Source of the DNA: Actinomycetota bacterium | GTDB lineage: Bacteria; Actinomycetota; Actinomycetes; Nanopelagicales; Nanopelagicaceae | Assembly: GCA_009705235.1 (NCBI GenBank) | Contig: WLCR01000088.1 | Coordinates: 1-5,057 of the forward strand | Length of the DNA: 5,057 nucleotides | Direction of reading: 5' to 3' | Shown here: positions 1 through 4,434 of the stretch, in pieces | How the letters are laid out: each line of letters starts with the position of its first letter | Numbering within the stretch: position 1 is the first letter of the stretch | Translations under genes and position numbers: made by a program | The notes under the pieces: model-generated | What the model was told of the DNA's origin: nothing | Seen by the model: only the letters and a program-made list of their open reading frames with translations | The model's database searches: none

Positions 1-26
1 AAAAACACACTTACGTATTTCTTCAT
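1..26 (-). CDS. 5' end of an unidentified gene leaving the window (8 codons)
   Basis: Read on the minus strand, an ATG at 26-24 opens a frame giving MKKYVSVF before the left edge. Three things support it as a real start. A strong Shine-Dalgarno GGAGGGG (35-29) lies directly upstream. An in-frame TAG stands a few codons earlier, so the frame cannot extend far upstream. A possible -10 hexamer sits about 25 bp further up. The two lysines followed by hydrophobic residues resemble the beginning of a signal peptide or membrane anchor, but eight residues are too few to tell. The function cannot be named. It lies downstream of tRNA-Leu on the same strand, with a 77-bp gap. Confidence 0.5.
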
Positions 27-28
27 AT

Positions 29-35
29 CCCCTCC
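29..35 (-). promoter_or_regulatory. Strong Shine-Dalgarno of the left-edge gene
   Basis: GGAGGGG on the minus strand, with its GGAGG core 4 nt from the ATG at 26-24. It is the most complete Shine-Dalgarno in the window and is the main reason for calling a start there. The spacing is a little short. Confidence 0.55.
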
Positions 36-51
36 AGATGACAACTAACCT

Positions 52-57
52 AAAATA
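52..57 (-). promoter_or_regulatory. Possible -10 box for the left-edge gene
   Basis: TATTTT on the minus strand fits the TANNNT form of a sigma-70-type -10 element. It would start a transcript near 45, giving a leader of about 19 nt that contains the Shine-Dalgarno. No good -35 hexamer stands at 16-18 bp (the bases there read about GTGCCT), so this is weak evidence. Co-transcription with tRNA-Leu from further upstream is the alternative. Confidence 0.25.
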
Positions 58-103
58 CTCATGAATCGTATCGCAGGCACTGAGTAGAGGTGGGCAACCA
101 TTG

Positions 104-187
104 TGTCCGAGAGGGGACTTGAACCCCTAATCCCTTGCGGGAACTAACACCTCAAGCTAGCGCGTCTGCCAATTCCGCCACCCGGAC
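104..187 (-). tRNA. tRNA-Leu (anticodon GAG)
   Basis: An 84-nt class II tRNA on the minus strand. The acceptor arm GTCCGGG pairs with CTCGGAC (one G-U pair), and the discriminator base is A, as expected for leucine. The D stem is GCG/CGC. The anticodon stem is CTAGC/GTTAG with loop TTGAGGT, putting anticodon GAG at 153-151, which reads CUC and CUU. The long variable arm forms a hairpin TCCC-GCAA-GGGA, typical of tRNA-Leu. The T arm is AGGGG-TTCAAGT-CCCCT. The bases after the discriminator read CAA, so CCA is not encoded and must be added by tRNA nucleotidyltransferase. The gene is divergent from the M20 peptidase, with only 43 bp between them. Confidence 0.96.
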
Positions 188-198
188 TAAGTGCTCGG

Positions 199-229
199 CA
201 AGAATAGCAATTGGGTGCGAGAATAGCGA
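199..229. repeat. Direct repeat in the tRNA-Leu / peptidase divergent spacer
   Basis: CAAGAATAGCAA (199-210) recurs as CGAGAATAGCGA (218-229), 10 of 12 bases matching, with a 19-bp period. It occupies most of the 43-bp gap between two divergent genes. Read on the minus strand both copies hold TATTCT (a -10-like hexamer); on the plus strand the right copy places GAGAAT exactly 6 nt before the peptidase ATG. It could be a duplicated promoter element, an operator pair, or chance. Confidence 0.4.
201..206 (-). promoter_or_regulatory. Probable -10 box of the tRNA-Leu promoter
   Basis: TATTCT on the minus strand ends 13 bp upstream of the tRNA 5' end, so transcription would begin about 7 nt before the mature tRNA, a usual short leader. 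The -35 region at 17-18 bp spacing (TCGCTA or TTCGCT) is poor and would lie over the start of the peptidase gene. A second TATTCT occurs at 225-220. The box is called from its position and TANNNT form only. Confidence 0.45.
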
Positions 230-230
230 A

Positions 231-1544
231 ATGACCACTACGACACACTCACAACTCGAACTCGAAGCTATCCGTATTTGCCAAGAGTTAATCCGAATTC
301 CTAGCGTTAATTTCGGTGAAGGCAAAGGCGATGAGAAAGATGTTGCAGCCCATGTTGTTGCGCTATTAAAAGAGGTTGGGATTGATTCACAAACTTATGA
401 ATCCGCACCTGGACGTTGTAACGTCATAGCTCGTATTAAAGGTTCAAATCCAAATCGTCCTGGCTTGGTGGTGCACGGTCATTTAGATGTAGTACCGGCC
501 AATGCAGCAGATTGGTCTGTTGATCCATTCTCCGCTGAAATCAAAGATGGTTTTATATGGGGACGTGGCGCTGTCGACATGAAAAATATGGACGCGATGA
601 TTATTGCAACTGTTCGCGAATGGGCACGCACCGGGTATGTTCCAGAGCGCGACATTGTCTTAGCTTTTTTCGCGGACGAAGAAGCAGGAAGCAACTTTGG
701 TTCGCATTACATGGTAAAAAACCATCCCGAAGTTTTTGCAGGTTGTACTGAGGCGGTGTCAGAAGTTGGTGGTTTTTCAGTAACTGTTGCTGGTGGTAAG
801 CGCCTATATCTTATCGAAACCGCTGAAAAAGGAATTCATTGGATGCGATTAACCGCCGATGGTCGTGCAGGACATGGCTCTATGATGAACGAGGAGAATG
901 CAGTAACTCGTTTGGCAGAGGCCGTCACTAAGATCGGAAAATTCGAATGGCCACAGCGCTATAGCAAAACAGTTAAAGCCTTTTTTAAGCGAATTGCTGA
1001 TGAAACCGGAAAACCTTACAGCGAGGAAGATTTAAGGCCTTTGCTCAATGAGATTGGTTTTGCAGCAACCATGATTGGGGCAACGCTGCAGAACACTGCC
1101 AATCCAACAATGCTTGAAGCTGGGTACAAGGCAAATGTAATTCCCGGTTCGGCTAGTGCGGTTGTAGATGGAAGATTCATCCCCGGTTTTGAAGATGAAC
1201 TTAATGAAACAATAAAGTTGTTAGTTGGTGAACATGTCACTATCGAGACGATTACACGTGACAAAGCCCTAGAAGTTCCTTTCGAAGGAGATTTAGTTGA
1301 AGCTATGTGCAACGCTTTGATAAAAGAGGACGCTGTAGCGATACCTGTTCCTTATGTCATGAGTGGCGGAACAGACAATAAGGCTTTAGCTGATCTTGGA
1401 ATTATCGGATATGGCTTCTCGCCATTGAAGTTAGATGCAGACTTCAATTTCATGGCTATGTTCCACGGTGTTGATGAGCGAGTTCCAGTGGAAGGTTTAA
1501 CCTTTGGAGCACGTGTTCTGAAGGAGTTTTTAGATAACGTTTAA
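231..1544 (+). CDS. M20/M25/M40 family zinc metallopeptidase (437 aa)
   Basis: A cytosolic two-zinc hydrolase of the M20 peptidase family, which cleaves amide bonds in small peptides or N-acyl amino acids. The family's metal-site residues are all present: H84 and D86 in HGHLDVVP, bridging D116 in GRGAVDMK, catalytic base E150 and ligand E151 in DEEAG, E178 in SEVGG, and H412 in FHGVDE. RAGHGS (H215) marks the inserted dimerisation domain, which covers very roughly residues 195-310. The length is normal for the family. I chose ATG 231 because the homology-like sequence begins soon after it; a longer frame back to TTG 135 would run antisense through tRNA-Leu. There is no Shine-Dalgarno, so initiation may be leaderless. 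Mycobacterial relatives are sometimes called dapE2, but the substrate is unproven and desuccinylase activity should not be assumed. The 3' end is convergent with the aldo/keto reductase. Confidence 0.93.
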   Translation: MTTTTHSQLELEAIRICQELIRIPSVNFGEGKGDEKDVAAHVVALLKEVGIDSQTYESAPGRCNVIARIKGSNPNRPGLVVHGHLDVVPANAADWSVDPFSAEIKDGFIWGRGAVDMKNMDAMIIATVREWARTGYVPERDIVLAFFADEEAGSNFGSHYMVKNHPEVFAGCTEAVSEVGGFSVTVAGGKRLYLIETAEKGIHWMRLTADGRAGHGSMMNEENAVTRLAEAVTKIGKFEWPQRYSKTVKAFFKRIADETGKPYSEEDLRPLLNEIGFAATMIGATLQNTANPTMLEAGYKANVIPGSASAVVDGRFIPGFEDELNETIKLLVGEHVTIETITRDKALEVPFEGDLVEAMCNALIKEDAVAIPVPYVMSGGTDNKALADLGIIGYGFSPLKLDADFNFMAMFHGVDERVPVEGLTFGARVLKEFLDNV

Positions 1545-2485
1545 GCGCTCACATCATTCAATGCGTTACGAACAATGTCAGGTAATGATATTTCTTCACT
1601 CTTCAGCACGCCTCTCAACTGAGCTCCAGTACGCGCGCCGATAAGAGAAGTTGTGACACCGGGTGCGTCTCGAACCCAAGCAAGAGCAACTTCCAATGGC
1701 GAATAGCCCAAACCTTCAGCAGCTACCACAACAGCTTCAACAATTCGAGATGAACGATTGTCTAAGTACGGTTCAATGTGTCGTGCAAAGTGCGGAGCAG
1801 CCCCTCTTGAATCGCTAGGAATACCTTTCCGATATTTCCCAGTCAAGACACCTCTTGCAAGTGGCGCCCATGCTAAAAATCCGACTCCACATTCTTGTGC
1901 AGCATCCAAAATTTCAATCTCTACATTGCGATTTAGTAATGAGTATTCATTCTGAACGGTGGTAAGGGGCGCTTTCATCGAATTTGATTGTTGCTTTGTT
2001 GCAGCTCGAGCGATCTGCCATCCAGAGTAATTACTGATTCCAACATAACGAGCTCTTCCTGTCGTATACGCATAATCCAACGCAGATAAGGTGTCGTCCA
2101 ATGGCGTTGCGTCATCCCACGCATGAATTTGCCACATATCTACAAAATCAGAACCTAAACGTGAAAGAGAGCGATCCAGTTCTGCAATTAAAGAATGTCT
2201 GGTTGCATCAACACTTCTAACGCCATCGGTAAATCCAATTCCAGCTTTTGTAGCGATGATTACTTCATCACGGTTAAACAAGGTACCTACAAGTCCGCCG
2301 ATAACCCGTTCGCTGTCACCATCACCATAGGTTGAGGCGGTATCAATAAAGTTGCCTCCTGCATCCAGAAATGCACGGCATTGATCTGCTGCCTCGATTT
2401 CATCCGTGTCGCGGCCCCAGGTCATGGTTCCTAGACCCAAACGAGAAAGGGCCAAACCACTCGTACCTGCTCTACGTTTTTCCAT
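1541..2485 (-). CDS. Aldo/keto reductase (314 aa)
   Basis: A soluble NAD(P)H-dependent oxidoreductase of the aldo/keto reductase superfamily with a TIM-barrel fold, reducing an aldehyde or ketone of unknown identity. The catalytic tetrad is intact: D48 and Y53 in DTASTYG, K80 in ATKAG, and H121 in QIHAWD. Further family landmarks are GISNYS (149-154), QNEYSLLNR (178-186), APLARGVLTGKY (207-218) and the cofactor adenine-phosphate loop IGARTGAQL (282-290). The length is typical. The start ATG at 2485-2483 sits 15-20 residues before the first barrel strand, as expected. No Shine-Dalgarno is evident, but a TAGGGT hexamer lies exactly 6 nt upstream. It is the only minus-strand protein gene complete in the window, diverging from the mshC operon and converging on the peptidase. 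Nothing in its sequence ties it to mycothiol. Confidence 0.93.
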   Translation of the reverse strand: MEKRRAGTSGLALSRLGLGTMTWGRDTDEIEAADQCRAFLDAGGNFIDTASTYGDGDSERVIGGLVGTLFNRDEVIIATKAGIGFTDGVRSVDATRHSLIAELDRSLSRLGSDFVDMWQIHAWDDATPLDDTLSALDYAYTTGRARYVGISNYSGWQIARAATKQQSNSMKAPLTTVQNEYSLLNRNVEIEILDAAQECGVGFLAWAPLARGVLTGKYRKGIPSDSRGAAPHFARHIEPYLDNRSSRIVEAVVVAAEGLGYSPLEVALAWVRDAPGVTTSLIGARTGAQLRGVLKSEEISLPDIVRNALNDVSA

Positions 2486-2491
2486 GGCCCG

Positions 2492-2497
2492 ACCCTA
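2492..2497 (-). promoter_or_regulatory. Possible leaderless -10 box of the aldo/keto reductase gene
   Basis: TAGGGT on the minus strand (TANNNT form) is followed by exactly six bases and then the ATG, the spacing expected if transcription starts on the A of the start codon. There is no -35 match at 17 bp. A TTGACT at 2514-2509 is a good -35 word, but only 11 bp away. Confidence 0.35.
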
Positions 2498-2523
2498 GCA
2501 ATAGCAAGAGTCAAAAGCTGCGA

Positions 2524-2529
2524 TAGCCT
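2524..2529 (+). promoter_or_regulatory. Possible leaderless -10 box of the mshC operon
   Basis: TAGCCT (TANNNT form) ends 7 bp before ATG 2537, so transcription would start on or one base before the initiation codon. No Shine-Dalgarno-like purine run is present in the 51-bp spacer just before this ATG, which supports leaderless initiation. No convincing -35 hexamer is visible. If real, it drives all four genes to the right edge. Confidence 0.35.
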
Positions 2530-2536
2530 TTGTTTT

Positions 2537-3214
2537 ATGCGATTGGTTTTGATCAGACATGCACATTCCCAAGGAAATGCTGCTGGGATACTTTCCGGTC
2601 GATTGCCACACGTGCACCTTTCCGAAAAAGGAGTTGCGCAATCTGAAGATTTAACAAAACGCTTAGGTAGTTTCCCTGTCTCCAGTCTTCGTATTAGTCC
2701 TATGGAAAGATGTTTTGAAACCATAGCCCCGTGGATTAATTCCATTGTTTTGCCTCACGATCCTCATTTTCAGCCGGTAATTGATGAGGAGTTAAACGAG
2801 GTTGATTACGGTACTTGGAGTGGCAAGAAAATCACATCGCTTAGTAAGAATAAATTGTGGAAAACAGTGCAGGAGTCTCCGAGCCGAATGTATTTCCCGC
2901 AAGGTGAAGGCATTGCTCAGATGCAATCACGGGCTATGAAGTCAGTGCATGAAGCCATCTCTGCAAAGGGTAAGGGTTCAGCAGTCATTGTCAGCCATGG
3001 AGATGTAATCAAGTCAATTGTTGCATCGGCACTTGGAATGCATTTAGACGAATTCCAAAGAATAGTTATTGACCCTGCTTCGATATCGGTTTTAGATTTT
3101 TCAACGACTAAGCCAAGAACTCTTTTACTCAATGATTCCCGATCTGTCGTCACGGATCTACTTATTGCGCCTAAGCGAGCAAAGAATTTAATAGGTGGTG
3201 GAGCCGGCCGATGA
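2537..3214 (+). CDS. MSMEG_4193-family histidine phosphatase / putative phosphomutase (225 aa)
   Basis: A member of the histidine phosphatase (phosphoglycerate mutase-like) superfamily, whose enzymes transfer a phosphate to an active-site histidine and then to water or another hydroxyl. The catalytic set is visible: R7-H8 in LIRHAHS, R58 in SPMERC, the likely general acid E88 in ELNEVDYGTWSG, and H154 in VSHGD. The RHA form with the compact ELNEVDYG motif resembles the actinobacterial MSMEG_4193 subfamily rather than glycolytic mutase, and the position upstream of DUF3090, SCO1664 and mshC confirms that assignment. The start is fixed by the catalytic RHA motif only six residues in. The stop overlaps the next start as ATGA (3211-3214), implying translational coupling. 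The substrate is unknown; despite the name it may be a plain phosphatase. The C-terminal tail (about 195-225) lies beyond the last active-site motif and ends in GGGAGR. Confidence 0.9.
   Translation: MRLVLIRHAHSQGNAAGILSGRLPHVHLSEKGVAQSEDLTKRLGSFPVSSLRISPMERCFETIAPWINSIVLPHDPHFQPVIDEELNEVDYGTWSGKKITSLSKNKLWKTVQESPSRMYFPQGEGIAQMQSRAMKSVHEAISAKGKGSAVIVSHGDVIKSIVASALGMHLDEFQRIVIDPASISVLDFSTTKPRTLLLNDSRSVVTDLLIAPKRAKNLIGGGAGR
3200..3203 (+). promoter_or_regulatory. Shine-Dalgarno of the DUF3090 gene
   Basis: GGAG, within the purine-rich run GGTGGTGGAG (3194-3203), sits 7 nt before ATG 3211 inside the coding end of the upstream phosphatase gene. It supports ATG 3211 as the start and contrasts with the missing Shine-Dalgarno at the operon head. 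Confidence 0.65.
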
Positions 3215-3720
3215 GGCATGTATTTTCACGTCCAGAGCGTTTTATTGCTGGAACCGTTGGTGAGCCGGGGGAGCGGGCGTTTTTCCTTCAATTCCGCAGT
3301 TCATCACGGTTATTTTCGGTTGCAGTTGAAAAAGCTCAAGTTCAGGCGATTACTGCACGCCTTGATGTAATGATTGCCGAGCTTCGTAAAGCTAACCCAC
3401 TGATTGCGATCGAAAAGCTACCAAAAGATGACGCACCTTTAGAATCACCAGTTGACGCTGAGTTTCAAATAGGAGCAATGTCATTGGCGTGGGATGAAGA
3501 AACCTCGCTTATTTGTATCGAATTATACGAACTCGAAGATGATGAAGAGGAATCTGAGGGCGAAGTAGCAGAACTCCATATAACAATTGGAATGGCTGCT
3601 GCATTCTCGACTCGATCAAAAGCGGTTGTAAGCGCAGGGAGACTGCCGTGTCCCTTCTGTGGAATACCAATAGATCCAAGAGGTCACTTGTGTCCGAGGG
3701 CAAATGGCTACCGACGATAA
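3211..3720 (+). CDS. DUF3090 (TIGR03847-type) family protein (169 aa)
   Basis: A small soluble protein of the actinobacterial DUF3090 family, with no experimentally established function that I know of. The N-terminus carries the family signature PERFIAGTVGEPGERAFFLQ (8-27), followed by a region predicted to be largely beta and then helix (VEKAQVQAITARLDVMIAEL, 39-58). Residues 107-118 form a strongly acidic stretch. The C-terminus holds CPFC (C147, C150), then H159 and C161 in GHLCPR, a CxxC-x8-HxC pattern that could bind one zinc, followed by the strongly conserved ending RANGYRR. The start is supported by a good Shine-Dalgarno and the ATGA overlap with the upstream gene; the last 17 nt overlap the next gene. 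There is no signal peptide or membrane segment. Membership of the family is secure from sequence and gene order. Confidence 0.9.
   Translation: MRHVFSRPERFIAGTVGEPGERAFFLQFRSSSRLFSVAVEKAQVQAITARLDVMIAELRKANPLIAIEKLPKDDAPLESPVDAEFQIGAMSLAWDEETSLICIELYELEDDEEESEGEVAELHITIGMAAAFSTRSKAVVSAGRLPCPFCGIPIDPRGHLCPRANGYRR
3696..3700 (+). promoter_or_regulatory. Shine-Dalgarno of the SCO1664-family gene
   Basis: GAGGG stands 3 nt before ATG 3704, closer than ideal, and lies within the codons for the conserved C-terminus of the DUF3090 protein. Its short spacing and the 17-nt overlap suggest that reinitiation by ribosomes finishing the upstream gene helps. Confidence 0.45.
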
Positions 3721-4414
3721 TTCGTTACTCCTGTTAAATGGCGAACTAAGCGTTACAGGTCGTTTAGTTGATGCTTCGAATGCGACTTTGTATGCAAATG
3801 CATCCTTAGAAGATCGATCAATCACATGTATCTATAAACCCATTGCCGGTGAGCGACCACTGTGGGATTTTTCGGATGGATGTTTGGCACATAGGGAATA
3901 TGCATCCTATTTACTGAGTCATCACTTGAATTTTAATCTGGTTCCGTTAACTATTTTGCGCGATGGTCCTTATGGCTTCGGAATGGTTCAACAATGGATA
4001 GATATCGATGAAACCATAGATTTAGCAACATTCTTTAGTACTGATCACCCACAACTGCGCTCGATGGCATTGTTCGATGCCATTATTAATAACACTGATC
4101 GCAAGATAGGTCATCTTTTGCCGGTGAATAATGAAAAAGTATTTGGTTGCGATCATGGGGTTACTTTTCATGCCGAGGACAAATTACGAACTGTATTGTG
4201 GCAGTGGGCAAACCAACCATTTTCTGAACTAGAAGTATCAATGCTGCAACACGCTCGCTCTGAACTCGTGGGTGATTTGGGAAGAATGTTGGCACCACTA
4301 TTAACGGACATTGAAATAGAAGAGACCGTGGTCAGAGTTTCAAGATTATTGGCAGAGGGTACTTTCCCATTGCCTAATCCAGACTGGCCCGCAGTGCCAT
4401 GGCCGGCTTTCTAA
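3704..4414 (+). CDS. SCO1664-family protein, PI3/PI4-kinase-like fold (236 aa)
   Basis: A cytosolic protein of the actinobacterial SCO1664 family, named for the gene next to mshC in Streptomyces coelicolor. Kinase-like landmarks appear in order: K45 in IYKPIAGERPLWDF as a candidate ATP-binding lysine, E64 in the following helix (AHREYASYLLS), a hinge-like segment GFGMVQQWID (91-100), a catalytic-loop-like NNTDRKIGHLLPV (D132, R133, H137) and CDHGVTFH with D150 in the DFG-like position. This resembles the lipid-kinase/atypical kinase pattern DRxxxN...DFG. Kinase activity, and whether the acceptor is a small molecule, lipid or protein, is unproven. The N-terminal ELSVTGRLVDASNATLY (14-30) begins the family core and supports ATG 3704. 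The gene overlaps DUF3090 by 17 nt and ends 20 bp before mshC. The end is proline/tryptophan-rich (PDWPAVPWPAF). Confidence 0.9.
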   Translation: MATDDNSLLLLNGELSVTGRLVDASNATLYANASLEDRSITCIYKPIAGERPLWDFSDGCLAHREYASYLLSHHLNFNLVPLTILRDGPYGFGMVQQWIDIDETIDLATFFSTDHPQLRSMALFDAIINNTDRKIGHLLPVNNEKVFGCDHGVTFHAEDKLRTVLWQWANQPFSELEVSMLQHARSELVGDLGRMLAPLLTDIEIEETVVRVSRLLAEGTFPLPNPDWPAVPWPAF

Positions 4415-4422
4415 TTACCGAT

Positions 4423-4428
4423 TACGAT
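4423..4428 (+). promoter_or_regulatory. Possible internal leaderless -10 box for mshC
   Basis: TACGAT (TANNNT form) is followed by exactly six bases and then ATG 4435. The 20-bp gap lacks a clear Shine-Dalgarno (only AGAG), so an internal leaderless start for mshC alone is conceivable in addition to read-through from the operon. The -35 position at 17 bp reads TGGCCG, a poor match. Confidence 0.3.
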
Positions 4429-4434
4429 AGAGAC

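Noticed and set aside
135..230. N-terminal extension of the peptidase frame back to TTG 135
   Set aside because: The added 32 codons run antisense through tRNA-Leu and do not resemble the family; ATG 231 gives the normal N-terminus.
479..694. Minus-strand open frame of 71 codons
   Set aside because: It lies entirely antisense to the conserved metal-binding core of the peptidase, with no recognisable motif.
1016..1312. Minus-strand open frame of 98 codons
   Set aside because: Antisense shadow of the peptidase gene, low-complexity composition and no domain.
231..1544. Naming the peptidase dapE (succinyl-diaminopimelate desuccinylase)
   Set aside because: The M20 zinc-site motifs are shared by many enzymes with different substrates, and there is no lysine-pathway context here.
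2509..2514. TTGACT (minus strand) as the -35 box of the aldo/keto reductase promoter
   Set aside because: It is only 11 bp from the candidate -10 box, too close for a normal sigma-70-type promoter.
2431..2745. Minus-strand open frame of 104 codons across the divergent spacer
   Set aside because: It overlaps the aldo/keto reductase start in another frame and runs antisense to the phosphatase; the protein resembles nothing recognisable.
2917..3219. Minus-strand open frame of 100 codons
   Set aside because: Antisense to the active-site end of the phosphatase gene; no motif.
3616..3825. Minus-strand open frame of 69 codons over the DUF3090/SCO1664 junction
   Set aside because: Both plus-strand genes are clearly coding there; this is a shadow.
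4414..4427. Tandem 7-mer ATTACCG/ATTACGA before mshC
   Set aside because: Two short imperfect copies in a 20-bp gap are easily explained by chance.
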